Positions 32,885 to 41,107 of a DNA stretch of 64,000 nucleotides are shown here, in pieces. The stretch is from contig DASYAV010000045.1 in the NCBI GenBank assembly GCA_036501145.1, positions 5,304-69,303 on the forward strand. Direction: 5' to 3'. The stretch is from PALSA-505 sp036501145. GTDB taxonomy: Bacteria; Actinomycetota; Actinomycetes; Streptosporangiales; Streptosporangiaceae. The notes under the pieces are model-generated. The model saw only the letters and a list, made by a program, of their open reading frames with translations. It had not been told where the DNA came from and did not search any database. Position 1 is the first letter of the stretch. Each line of letters begins with the position of its first letter. A program made the position numbers and the translations under genes.

Positions 32885-33087
32885 CCCTCCATTCTGCCGG
32901 CCCCGGCAACCGGATCCCATGGTGCGGCCACGCCGGTGCACGGTACGGATAACCCCACCGCCCGCCGCTGGCCGCGCACCGGCGCACCACCCGGCGGGGG
33001 TGGCCAGGGCGGCCGGCGGGCTCACCGTAGGATGACGCGAGGCGGTGGCGGGCCGGCCCGCACCGCCACAGGAGCAGCCGAGGAGGC

Positions 33088-33753
33088 GTGTTGAGCTACA
33101 CCGGAGACGTGAGCGTGGGGGGCCCGCCGGACTCCCGCGAGATCGAGGGCCTGAGCGTGACCAAGCTCGCCGTGGGCCCGATGGACAACAACGCCTACCT
33201 GCTGCGCTGCCTGCGCACCGGCGAGGCGGTGCTGGTGGACGCGGCCAACGAGGCCGGCCGGCTGCTCGACATGATCGGCAGCACGCCGGTCAGCCGGATC
33301 GTCACCACTCACCGGCACGCCGACCACTGGCAGGCGCTCGCCGAGGTCCAGGCGGCCACCGGCGCGGCCGTGGTCGCGCACCCCGACGACGCCGGTGAGC
33401 TGCCGGTGCCGGTGACCGAGAGCGTCGGGCACGGCGGCCGGGTGCGCGTTGGCGACTGCGAGCTGACCGCGATCCACCTGCGCGGCCACACCCCGGGCAG
33501 CATCGCGCTGAGCTACGACGCGGGCGGGCGGCTGGCGGACACGCCGCACCTGTTCACCGGCGACTCGCTGTTCCCCGGCGGCCCGGGCAAGACCACCACC
33601 CCGGCGGACTTCACCTCGCTGATGGACGACCTGGAGACCCGGGTCTTCGCCAAGCTGCCCGATGGCACCTGGGTGTATCCCGGGCACGGCAACGACACCA
33701 CGCTCGGCGCGGAGCGGCCGCACCTCGCCGAGTGGCGCGCCCGCGGCTGGTGA
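33088..33753 (+). CDS. metallo-beta-lactamase-fold hydrolase
   Basis: A 221-residue MBL-fold enzyme with the zinc motif THRHADHW (H-x-H-x-D-H), a downstream His in HLRGHTPGSIAL, the bridging Asp in FTGDSLFPGGPG and the final His in VYPGHGND. This pattern fits glyoxalase II-like or related hydrolases such as mycothiol-conjugate processing enzymes; the substrate is not determined. GAGGAGG stands directly before the GTG, and a TTG one codon later has better spacing. It diverges from the histidine kinase gene and converges on the nucleotidyltransferase relic. Confidence 0.85.
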   Translation: MLSYTGDVSVGGPPDSREIEGLSVTKLAVGPMDNNAYLLRCLRTGEAVLVDAANEAGRLLDMIGSTPVSRIVTTHRHADHWQALAEVQAATGAAVVAHPDDAGELPVPVTESVGHGGRVRVGDCELTAIHLRGHTPGSIALSYDAGGRLADTPHLFTGDSLFPGGPGKTTTPADFTSLMDDLETRVFAKLPDGTWVYPGHGNDTTLGAERPHLAEWRARGW

Positions 33754-33819
33754 GGCTGCCCGCGGGCGGCCGGACGGGCGTCAGCTGGCGGCCGCGGCCG
33801 GCCAGGCCCCGGGCCGCGG

Positions 33820-34608
33820 CTACACCGTGACCGACAGGGCGGTCTGCAGATGGCGGCGGGCGGCGTCTTCCAGGTCGCCCGGCCAGCGCGCCCCTGCCCG
33901 GCCGGCCAGCTGCCTGGCGTACGGCAGGAAGATCCGCGCGCAGGCCAGGTGAGCCTCGATGGCCGACTCGCGGGTCGCCTGGATCGGCGGCAGCCCGGCC
34001 AGCGCGTCCAGCTGCCCGGGCGTCAGCACGCCGGCCAGCTTCAGCGCGCCTCCCGGGTCCGCCGCCTCGCTGCCCTCGGTCATCAGCCGGATCAGCAGTT
34101 CGCGCAGCAGGCCGGCCCCGGACGCGGCCGCCACCTACTCCGCGCGCCCGATCACCACGGGCAGCAGCCCCAGCACGCGCAGGAACTCGGTCACCGCGGC
34201 CTCGACCTTCACCGGATCCGGCTGGCGCGCCGGGGCGGGCCCGCCGAGCAGCGCGTCCAGGCCGTCCCGGTCGAACAGCAGGCGCACGGTGGACTGGTCC
34301 CGTCCCGGCACGTCACCGGTGGTGCCGAAGACGATGTCGAATCGCTCCCACCCGGGCGTGATGTGGGTGTAGACGGGCAGCAGGCCGACGCGCCGGCACA
34401 GCACCAGCGGGCTCACCCGTGGCGCGAGCGCCGGCCAGTCCGCCATCAGCGCCGTGCGGTCCCGCGCAGCCGTCACGGCAAATACATCGGTGTCGCTGTA
34501 CTGGTCGCCGGTGCCCCGCGCCCGGCTGCCGGCCAGCCAGGCGGCACGCACCCGGACGTCTCCCCGCAGCACCGGGACGATCTTGCCGAGGAGCCCGTGC
34601 TGTTCCAT
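33820..34608 (-). pseudogene. nucleotidyltransferase-domain protein interrupted by an in-frame TAG
   Basis: The first 157 residues form a nucleotidyltransferase domain with the G-S-x10-D-x-D signature (WLAGSRARGTGDQYSDTDVF) and run to a TAG. The very next codon (GTG) continues in the same frame for 104 more residues with coding character (SGAGLLRELLIRLMTEG ... ATRESAIEAHLACARIFLPY), which looks like the helical C-terminal domain of the same protein. One substitution therefore seems to split a gene of about 262 residues. GAAGGGG stands 6 bp before the ATG. Possible explanations are a nonsense mutation, a sequencing error, or two coupled proteins. Related full-length proteins resemble aminoglycoside adenylyltransferases, but the substrate is unknown. 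Confidence 0.7.
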
Positions 34609-34725
34609 CCGCACCCCTTCGCCCCGATTCCCGGCGTAGGTTACCAGCGGTGATCGCGAGACACACCTGCGTTTGTCGGGCAAGATACTGGACAAGCCCG
34701 GTCCGGGCCGTCAGGATACGTTTAC

Positions 34726-34741
34726 TAACTAGTCATAGTTA
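34726..34741. promoter_or_regulatory. candidate operator in front of the LacI-type gene
   Basis: A perfect inverted repeat TAACTA-GTCA-TAGTTA in an AT-rich patch. The palindrome GTTAAC overlaps its right arm (34738-34743) and recurs at 34761-34766. The site lies about 113 bp upstream of the lacI-type start and about 118 bp from the divergent nucleotidyltransferase start. Confidence 0.4.
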
Positions 34742-34853
34742 ACGCGCGGCATCGGCCGTTGTTAACCGTCTGGTGGGTATCCTGATCTCAATAGTTTTCG
34801 AGCATGTTGCGCACTGCGGTACGGCGGTCAGCGCATAGCGAGGGGGTGGGGCG

Positions 34854-35864
34854 GTGGCCGTGACGATCCGCGAGGTCGCCGACGCCGCCGGCGTGTCCAC
34901 GGCCACGGTCTCCCGGGCACTGTCCGGGGTGCAGACCGTCGATCCGGAGCTGGTCGAGCGGGTCAGGCAGTCCGCCGACCGGCTCGGCTACCGGGCCAAC
35001 CGAGTCGCCAGGGCGCTGCGCCGGCAGTCCACTCAGACCGTCGGCCTGGTCGTCCCGGACATCACCGACCCGTTCTACCCCGCGGTGGTGCGGGCGATCG
35101 AGCGGGAACTGCGCCGGGCCGGGCTCAGCCTGCTGCTGTGCGACTCGGGCAACGACCCCGAGGTCGAGGCCGAGCTGCTGCGGAACCTGTACGACCACCA
35201 GGTCGACGGGCTGCTCGTCAGCGCCTGCGACCGGACCGCGAGCCGGCCCGCCGTCCAGCTGGCGGCCAGCCGGACACCGCTGCTGCAGATCGACCAGCGC
35301 GCCGTGGCCGAGCTGCCTTACGTCGGGGTGGAGCAGGCCGACGCGATGCGCCAGGTCGTCGAGCACCTGCTCGGCCAGGGCTGCCGCAGCTTCGGCTACC
35401 TCGGGGCCAGGCCGGAGACGTCGGCCGGCCAGGAGCGGCTCGACGGATTCCTCGCCCACGCCAAGCAGGCCGATCCCGCTGCGGCGGACCGGGTGCAGCT
35501 GGGCGACGTCTCGGTGGCCTGGGGATACGAGGCGACGGCCAGGCTGCTGGAGGCCGGGCCGGCGCCGGAGGCGATCGTCTGCGGCAGCGACCTGGCCGCC
35601 ATCGGTGCCCTTCAGGCGCTGCGTGAGCGTGGGGTCAGTGTGCCTGCCGACGTCGCGGTCACCGGATTCGACGACACGGTGCTCGCGGTGGCCTGCGACC
35701 CGCCGCTGACCTCGGTCCGGCAGCCGCTGGAGGAGCTGGGCACCCAGGCGGTGCAGGAGCTGACCGCGGCCATCGAGGCGCACCTCCCGCAGCCACGGTC
35801 GGTGCTGCTGAATGCCGACCTCGCGGTCCGGGAGTCCTCGCGGCGCAGCCCGCAGGCCGGCTGA
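34854..35864 (+). CDS. LacI/GalR-family transcriptional regulator
   Basis: A 336-residue regulator. The N-terminal helix-turn-helix and hinge are canonical (TIREVADAAGVSTATVSRAL, then RLGYRANRVARALRRQSTQT). The periplasmic-binding-like sensor follows with GLVVPDITDPFYPAVVRAIE, VDGLLVSACDR, and PADVAVTGFDDTVLA; the last motif is typical of sugar or nucleoside-responding members. The GTG of MAVTIREV is used. It stands alone between divergent and convergent neighbours, and the palindromes upstream suggest autoregulation. The effector and target genes cannot be inferred; no sugar transport genes are adjacent. Confidence 0.9.
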   Translation: MAVTIREVADAAGVSTATVSRALSGVQTVDPELVERVRQSADRLGYRANRVARALRRQSTQTVGLVVPDITDPFYPAVVRAIERELRRAGLSLLLCDSGNDPEVEAELLRNLYDHQVDGLLVSACDRTASRPAVQLAASRTPLLQIDQRAVAELPYVGVEQADAMRQVVEHLLGQGCRSFGYLGARPETSAGQERLDGFLAHAKQADPAAADRVQLGDVSVAWGYEATARLLEAGPAPEAIVCGSDLAAIGALQALRERGVSVPADVAVTGFDDTVLAVACDPPLTSVRQPLEELGTQAVQELTAAIEAHLPQPRSVLLNADLAVRESSRRSPQAG

Positions 35865-35888
35865 CCGCGGCGCCGCCGGCCAGGTCAG
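35861..35888. terminator. bidirectional hairpin spanning both stop codons
   Basis: CTGACC / GGTCAG arms enclose a self-complementary GCGGCGCCGC core. The stops of the LacI-type gene and the convergent isochorismatase-like gene lie within the arms, so the hairpin probably terminates both. Confidence 0.5.
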
Positions 35889-36538
35889 CGGGGCGGCGGT
35901 GCCGCGGCGAGCAGCGAGCAGACCTCGGCGGTGCTGGTGATGATCGCGTCTCCGGCGAAGCCCATGTTCGCCAGCGCGCGCTCACCGGCGGCCTGGTCGC
36001 CCGCCCCGCACGCGTCGCGCACCACGATCGGGATGTAGCCCAGGTCGGCGGAGTGCCGCACGGTGGGCTCGATGCCGACCTCGGTGGCGACTCCGGCGAT
36101 CAGGTAGGCTCGCACCCCGCAGTCGCGCAGCACGATGTCCAGCGGGGTGCCCTCGAACGCCGACATGGTGATCTTGTCAAGAACGGCTTCGCCGGGCCGC
36201 GGTGCGAGTTCGCCGACCAGCTGGAAGCCGGGCGAGCCGTGCGGGATCAGCGGCCGGGTGTCGGCGGCACGCTGCTTGTGCTGCCAGATCTTGGCCTGGC
36301 GGAGCTGGTAGACGCCGGCCAGCTCAGCGGGCATGAAGTAATGCCGGGTGAACACCGTGCGCACACCCTGCTCGCGGGTGGCGGCCAGCAGCCGCCGCAC
36401 GTTGGCCAGCACCCGGTCGCCGCCGGCGATCTGGCCCAGGATCCCGGCCTGCATGTCGTAGACCACGAAGGCCAGCCGGGACGGATCCAGGGCGTCGGCC
36501 AGCGACTCGGGAACCTCGAGCCCGTTGAAGCGGTCCAC
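35885..36538 (-). CDS. isochorismatase-fold hydrolase lacking the usual catalytic cysteine
   Basis: A 217-residue alpha/beta protein of the isochorismatase superfamily. The Asp of VVYDMQAGIL and the Lys of LDKITMSAFEGT, two members of the cysteine-hydrolase triad, are present. The third site, normally a Cys in G-V-x-T-x-x-C-V, reads IAGVATEVGIEPTVRHSADL with Gly instead. This makes it like non-thiol members such as isochorismatases proper rather than amidases or ureidoacrylate hydrolases. Nearby purine genes make a role in nitrogen catabolism tempting, but nothing confirms it. It is codirectional with pucR, 45 bp downstream of it. Confidence 0.8.
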   Translation of the reverse strand: MDRFNGLEVPESLADALDPSRLAFVVYDMQAGILGQIAGGDRVLANVRRLLAATREQGVRTVFTRHYFMPAELAGVYQLRQAKIWQHKQRAADTRPLIPHGSPGFQLVGELAPRPGEAVLDKITMSAFEGTPLDIVLRDCGVRAYLIAGVATEVGIEPTVRHSADLGYIPIVVRDACGAGDQAAGERALANMGFAGDAIITSTAEVCSLLAAAPPPR

Positions 36539-36583
36539 CTCCCGGATGCTACCGGGACGTCCCGGCTCCCCGGCGCAGGCCGG

Positions 36584-38299
36584 CTACGGCCGGCCTGTCT
36601 CCGCCCGGCCCGGGCCTGGCTGGCCGGTGCCTGGCTGGCCGGTGCCTGGCTGGCCCGCCGCGCTCAGCGCCAGGAAGAAGTCGACCTGGTCGCCGAGTGA
36701 GGACAGGTCGCGGCCGGTGAGTTCCTCGATCCGCCGGATCCGGTAGCGCAGCGTGTTGACGTGCACGTGCAGCCGCGCCGCGCAGGCCTGCCACGAGCCG
36801 GAGCAGGCCAGGAACGCGGCGAGCGTCGGCACCAGCTGGGTGCCGCGCCGCTGGTCGTAGCGCCGCAGCGGCCCGAGCAGCCGGTCGCGGAACGAGCCCA
36901 GCACACCCGGTGGCACGCTGGCCAGCAGCATGGCGTGCGTGCCGCCCTCGTCCCCGGTGGCCACGGCCACCGGCCCGGGCCGCAGCCCGGCCAGCCGCCG
37001 CGCGCCGCGCGCACCGCGCACCGCCCCGGCCAGCGCGCCGGCTCCGGTGACGGGATCGCTGATGCCCACGGTGAGCGTGCCGCCGCGCAGGCCCGCGGCC
37101 AGCGCCGGCTGGGCATCCCGGATCCGGGCGGCTAGCGTGCGGGCTGCGGCACCGGGGGCCACCGCAGCCAGTTCGCCGGCCAGCGGGGCCAGCACGAGCA
37201 CCTCACCGGAGTCCAGCCCGAGCACCAGCCGCCCGGTGGCCGGCCGCACCAGCTCATCGGCCAGGTCGGCGGCCTGCCCGGCCAAGGCGTCGGGCAGCCC
37301 GGCCTGACCGGCCTGGGCCCCGGGCGGCCTGGCCAGCCTGCCCGCGGGCTCTTCGCGCAGCGCCACCGCCAGGTAGCCGCCAGCCCCCGCCTCCTGCCCC
37401 GGCCCTCTGCTCTGACCCGTCACCGGCAGCTCAGCGGCGCGCATCAGCGTGGCCAGCTCGGCCGGGTCCGCGCTGCTGACCAGCGCGGTCACGATCTGCT
37501 GGCCGAGCCGCCGCCCGGCGCGGCGGCCGGCGTCCAGCCTGGCCCGCTCCACCGCGATGTCCGCGGCCAGCTCGGCGGCCGGCTCGGGGGCCTCGCCGGC
37601 TCCCCCGCGGGCGATCCCGGCGCAGGCCAGGAACCAGCCGGTGAGCCCGGGCGGCCCGCCCGCCGCCAGCAGCGTGTAGTCCTGGCCACCAGCCCGCGCC
37701 GTGGCGGGCAGACCTGGCGCGGTGAGGTACTCCCGGGCCAGCCGCAGCGCCAGCGCCGCAGCCATCTGCCCGCCGGTGCCCGCGACCGGCCGGCCGGCCG
37801 CCGTGATCAGCCAGCCGCCAGCGGGCAGATCCGGGGCGGCCATCTCGAACAGCGCACCGAGGCCGGCGCCCGTGCTGACCGCGGACAGCATCCGCCGGTG
37901 GCGGCCCAGCGCCCGGGACGCCGCCGCGGCCCGGTCGCCGGACAGCCGCCGCATCACCTCGTCGGTGACCGTACCGAACGACGTCTCGGCGGGCACCGCG
38001 AGCAGCGGCAGTCCGTGCCGGGTGCACGACCGCACCAGCTCGGCGGGCACCGGCCCCAGCGCCTCTCCGGCGGCCAGCACGGCCGCCCCGGCGCGGGCCA
38101 GCGCGGCGGTGAACCGGTCGGCATCACCCGGCTCCCGGCACCAGATGAGCCCGGTCAGCACCAGCTCTCCCCCGGACAGGTAGCGGCCGGGATCGGGCAG
38201 GTCGGTGGTGTACACCCGGCGCACCGGCCGGTCCTGGCGGCCGGCCGCCAGCAGCCGCAGCCCAAGCCCGGGCAGCCCGGGCAGCTCGGCGACTTGCAT
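36584..38299 (-). CDS. PucR-family transcriptional regulator of purine catabolism
   Basis: A 571-residue regulator with the two-ended PucR layout: an N-terminal PucR ligand domain (VYTTDLPDPGRYLSGGELVL, about 29-48) and a C-terminal PucR helix-turn-helix (CAARLHVHVNTLRYRIRRIE, about residues 521-540). It is transcribed divergently from uraD and the urate/xanthine operon, which is the usual layout for a regulator of these genes, so control of that operon by purine metabolites is a strong inference. The extreme C-terminus (GQPGTG repeats) comes from a 15-bp tandem repeat and is probably disordered. No good ribosome site precedes the ATG. Confidence 0.88.
   Translation of the reverse strand: MQVAELPGLPGLGLRLLAAGRQDRPVRRVYTTDLPDPGRYLSGGELVLTGLIWCREPGDADRFTAALARAGAAVLAAGEALGPVPAELVRSCTRHGLPLLAVPAETSFGTVTDEVMRRLSGDRAAAASRALGRHRRMLSAVSTGAGLGALFEMAAPDLPAGGWLITAAGRPVAGTGGQMAAALALRLAREYLTAPGLPATARAGGQDYTLLAAGGPPGLTGWFLACAGIARGGAGEAPEPAAELAADIAVERARLDAGRRAGRRLGQQIVTALVSSADPAELATLMRAAELPVTGQSRGPGQEAGAGGYLAVALREEPAGRLARPPGAQAGQAGLPDALAGQAADLADELVRPATGRLVLGLDSGEVLVLAPLAGELAAVAPGAAARTLAARIRDAQPALAAGLRGGTLTVGISDPVTGAGALAGAVRGARGARRLAGLRPGPVAVATGDEGGTHAMLLASVPPGVLGSFRDRLLGPLRRYDQRRGTQLVPTLAAFLACSGSWQACAARLHVHVNTLRYRIRRIEELTGRDLSSLGDQVDFFLALSAAGQPGTGQPGTGQPGPGRAETGRP
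36615..36659. repeat. 15-bp tandem repeat in the 3' end of pucR
   Basis: Two exact copies of CCTGGCTGGCCGGTG and a third diverged copy in a row. They encode the repeated GTGQP of the PucR C-terminus and keep frame. Likely a slippage-prone, variable-length tract. Confidence 0.7.
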
Positions 38300-38416
38300 A
38301 CCAGCACGATAGACGGCTGCCCTTGGAGGAAGCTACAAAGCTGCGGCCGCGCCACGCCGCCGATTCATCTGATCGCGTGCTACCGTTCCGGCCGCCGGCT
38401 TGGTTGGCTGTCCCCT
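38300..38416. promoter_or_regulatory. divergent pucR/uraD promoter region
   Basis: This 117-bp gap must carry the promoters of pucR and the purine operon. It contains CTTGGTTGG (38399-38407), sharing the TTGGTT core of the Bacillus PucR box, close to the uraD start. That match is short and may be chance; no stronger palindrome was seen. Confidence 0.3.
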
Positions 38417-38923
38417 ATGACCGCTACCGGCTCGTCCGCACTGCTGCTCGCCGCGTTCAACACCGCCGCCACCGTGGACGCGGAACGGGACGCCGCCCGC
38501 TGCTGCGCGTCCCGCCCATTCGCCGCGGCGATCGCGGCCGGGCGGCCGTATGCGGACCTGGACGCGCTCGACGCGGCCATCGACGCCGAGTTCGGCAGGC
38601 TCGGCTGGCCCGAGATCGCCGGGGCGGTCGCGGACCACCCGCGGATCGGCGGCCCCACCGCGGCGGGCTGGTCGCGGGCCGAGCAGGCCGGCGCCGCGGC
38701 CGCGGCCCAGGACGTCGCGGCCGGCCTGGCCGACGGCAACCAGGCCTACCAGGAGAAGTTCGGGCACGTCTTCCTGGTCTGCGCCAGCGGGCTGACCGCC
38801 GGGCAGATGCTGGACCAGCTGCGGGCCAGGCTGGGCAACGACCCGGCCACCGAGCGGCAGGTCGCCGCCGACGAACTGCGGAAGATCACCCGGCTGCGGA
38901 TGCGGAAGCTGCTGGGCGGATGA
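38417..38923 (+). CDS. uraD: OHCU decarboxylase
   Basis: 2-oxo-4-hydroxy-4-carboxy-5-ureidoimidazoline decarboxylase, the last step from urate to S-allantoin. The 168-residue helical protein has the catalytic His in ADHPRIGGP, the substrate loop NQAYQEKFGHVFLVCASG, and the C-terminal basic helix ELRKITRLRMRKLL. The ATG (MTATGSSALL) is used; upstream in-frame sequence lacks coding character. Its stop overlaps the ATG of uraH. It is the first gene of the operon diverging from pucR. Confidence 0.93.
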   Translation: MTATGSSALLLAAFNTAATVDAERDAARCCASRPFAAAIAAGRPYADLDALDAAIDAEFGRLGWPEIAGAVADHPRIGGPTAAGWSRAEQAGAAAAAQDVAAGLADGNQAYQEKFGHVFLVCASGLTAGQMLDQLRARLGNDPATERQVAADELRKITRLRMRKLLGG

Positions 38924-39258
38924 GCGTGTCCACGCACGTGCTGGACACCGCGGCCGGGCGGCCCGCGGCCGGCGTCGCGGTGCGGCTGGACCGCCGGGAT
39001 CCGGGCGGCGGCTGGACCGAACTGGCCAGCGGGCAGACGGGGCCGGACGGGCGGCTGTCCGGCTGGCTGCCCGAGGGCCAGCCCGCGGCCGGGCGGCACC
39101 GGCTCACCTTCGGCACCGGCGGCTACTTCGCCGGGCGGGGTGTGGTCACGCTGTACCCGGAGGTCACCATTACCTTCGAGGTCAGCGAGGCCGGCGGGCA
39201 CTACCACCTGCCGCTGCTGGTCAGCCCGTTCGGCTATTCCACCTACCGAGGGAGCTGA
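38920..39258 (+). CDS. uraH: 5-hydroxyisourate hydrolase
   Basis: A transthyretin-related enzyme that opens 5-hydroxyisourate to OHCU. The 112-residue protein shows the family signature at both ends: STHVLDTAAGRPAAGV with the catalytic His, and HYHLPLLVSPFGYSTYRGS ending in the diagnostic Y-R-G-S. It works as a tetramer in the cytoplasm between uricase and UraD. Its ATG overlaps the uraD stop (ATGA) and uricase follows 3 bp beyond, so the three urate genes are tightly coupled. Confidence 0.95.
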   Translation: MSVSTHVLDTAAGRPAAGVAVRLDRRDPGGGWTELASGQTGPDGRLSGWLPEGQPAAGRHRLTFGTGGYFAGRGVVTLYPEVTITFEVSEAGGHYHLPLLVSPFGYSTYRGS

Positions 39259-39261
39259 CCG

Positions 39262-40152
39262 GTGGCCATCGTGCTCGGGCCGAACCAGTACGGCAAGGAA
39301 GAGATCCGCCTGGTGCGGCTGACCCGCGGCGCCACCAGCCATCAGATCCGCGATCTCACCGTCAGCGTCACGCTGACCGGAGACATGACCGCGGCCCACC
39401 TGACCGGGGACAACGCCGCCGTGCTGCCTACCGACACGCAGAAGAACACCGTGTACGCGTTCGCCGCTCAGTACGGCATCGGTCCGCTGGAGGCGTTCGC
39501 GCTGCGGCTCGCCCGGCACTTCACCGAATCCCAGGCCAGCATCGCCACCGCCCGGGTGAGCATCGCCGAGCACGGCTGGGACCCGGTCGGCGGCACCGGC
39601 CACTCGTTCGCCCGGCGCGGCGGCGAGACCCGGACCGCGGTGGTCAGCTACGACGGCCGCACCGCCGGGGCCGTCTCCGGGCTGGCCGGCCTCACCCTGC
39701 TCAACTCGGCGGGCTCGGAATTCCACGGCTTCATCCGCGACCGGTTCACCACGCTGGCCGAGACCACCGACCGGATCCTGGCCACCGACGTGTCCGCCCG
39801 CTGGCGGCACACCGACGTGCCGCTGGACGGCGGCTGCGACTGGGACGCCTCGCACGCCGCGGCCCGGGACCACCTGATCGAGGGGTTCGCACAGACCCGC
39901 AGCCTGTCGCTGCAGCAGACCCTGTACGCCATGGGCCACCGCGTGCTAGCGCACCGGCCGGAGATCGCCGAGGTCCGGCTGGCCCTGCCCAACCGGCATC
40001 ACTTCACCGTCGACCTGGCGCCGTTCGGCCTGCCCAACCCGGGCGAGGTGCTGTACGCCGCGGACCGGCCGTACGGGCTGATCGAGGGTACGGTGCTGCG
40101 CGACGACGCCCCAGCTACCTCCGCGTCCCCGCTCGATGGCCTGGCCTGGTAA
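39262..40152 (+). CDS. uox: urate oxidase
   Basis: Cofactor-free uricase oxidising urate to 5-hydroxyisourate with O2. The 296-residue protein has two T-fold halves. The catalytic Lys is in NQYGKEEIRLVRL, the Thr in PTDTQKNTVYAFA, and the substrate-binding Phe/Arg region is SEFHGFIRDRFTTL. The C-terminal half includes PNRHHFTVDLAPFG and GEVLYAADRPYGLI. The GTG start follows the uraH stop by 3 bp, with GGGAGC as ribosome site. Expected to be cytoplasmic and to produce peroxide. Confidence 0.95.
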   Translation: MAIVLGPNQYGKEEIRLVRLTRGATSHQIRDLTVSVTLTGDMTAAHLTGDNAAVLPTDTQKNTVYAFAAQYGIGPLEAFALRLARHFTESQASIATARVSIAEHGWDPVGGTGHSFARRGGETRTAVVSYDGRTAGAVSGLAGLTLLNSAGSEFHGFIRDRFTTLAETTDRILATDVSARWRHTDVPLDGGCDWDASHAAARDHLIEGFAQTRSLSLQQTLYAMGHRVLAHRPEIAEVRLALPNRHHFTVDLAPFGLPNPGEVLYAADRPYGLIEGTVLRDDAPATSASPLDGLAW

Positions 40153-40155
40153 GCG

Positions 40156-41079
40156 ATGGACTTCCTGCGTCCCCTCACGCTGGCCGCCGCGCTGCAGGCC
40201 AAGGCCGGGCGGCCGGACGCGGTGCCGGTGGCCGGCGGCACCGACGTGATGGTCGAGATCAACTTCGGCCAGCGGCGGCCGGACGCGCTGCTGGACCTGA
40301 CCAGGGCCGCCGAACTCGGTGAGGCCGGCCCGGACCGCGATGTGCTCAGGATGGGAGCCGGGGTGAGCTACGCGCGGATCATCGGCGATTACGCCGGCCC
40401 GCTGCCCGGGCTGGCCATGGCGGCGCGCACGGTCGGCTCGCCGCAGATCCGCAACCGGGGCACGGTGGGCGGCAACCTGGGCTCGGCCTCGCCGGCCGGC
40501 GACATGCACCCGGTGCTGCTGGCCTGCGGCGCGCAGGTCGAGGTGGCCTCGGTGCGGGGCACCCGGCTGATCCCGGCCGCGGAGTTCTTCACCGGGCCGA
40601 AGCGGAGCGTGCTGGAGCCCGACGAGCTGATCACCGCGTTCTGGATCGCGCCGGCGGCAGGGCCACAGCAGTTCGCCAAGATCGGCACCAGGAACGCGAT
40701 GGTGATAGCGGTGTGCTCGTTCGCACTGAGCCTGTGGCCGGCCGGCCGCCCCGGCGCGGCGAACGGGAACGGGAACCCGGGGACGGTCGGCACCGGTATC
40801 GGCTCGGCGGGCCCGGTGCCGCTGCGGGCTACCGCGGCCGAGGAGTTCCTGGCCGGTGAGCTGGCCGCCGCCGGGCTGTGGGAGTCGCGCGGGCCGCTGC
40901 CCGCCGCGGCGGCGCGGCGGTTCGGCGAACTGGTGGCCGCCGCGGCGCGGCCGATCGACGACGTGCGCGGCACCGCGGCCTACCGGCGGCACGCCCTGGC
41001 CGTGCTGGCCCGGCGCACCCTCGGCTGGGCCTGGGACAGCTACCGGGAGAACCGCTCGGGGCAGGAGACGCCGCGGTGA
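40156..41079 (+). CDS. xdhB: xanthine dehydrogenase, FAD-binding subunit
   Basis: Medium flavin subunit of a molybdenum hydroxylase. The FAD-binding patches are visible: VPVAGGTDVMVEIN (about 28-41) and TVGSPQIRNRGTVGGNLGSA with SPAGDMHPVLLA. The C-terminal CO-dehydrogenase flavoprotein domain follows, with a short Gly/Asn-rich insertion (NGNGNPGTVGTG) not usual in the family. It transfers electrons from the iron-sulfur subunit. The gene lies directly after uricase and before the 2Fe-2S subunit; the product oxidises hypoxanthine and xanthine to urate within the same operon. Confidence 0.9.
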   Translation: MDFLRPLTLAAALQAKAGRPDAVPVAGGTDVMVEINFGQRRPDALLDLTRAAELGEAGPDRDVLRMGAGVSYARIIGDYAGPLPGLAMAARTVGSPQIRNRGTVGGNLGSASPAGDMHPVLLACGAQVEVASVRGTRLIPAAEFFTGPKRSVLEPDELITAFWIAPAAGPQQFAKIGTRNAMVIAVCSFALSLWPAGRPGAANGNGNPGTVGTGIGSAGPVPLRATAAEEFLAGELAAAGLWESRGPLPAAAARRFGELVAAAARPIDDVRGTAAYRRHALAVLARRTLGWAWDSYRENRSGQETPR

Positions 41080-41107
41080 GCCGGGCTGGAGTGAGTGAGG
41101 TGCAGCG

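Noticed and set aside
31403..33094. A long plus-strand frame opposite the two-component genes
   Set aside because: Shadow of the kinase and regulator, which show H, N, G boxes and a LuxR domain.
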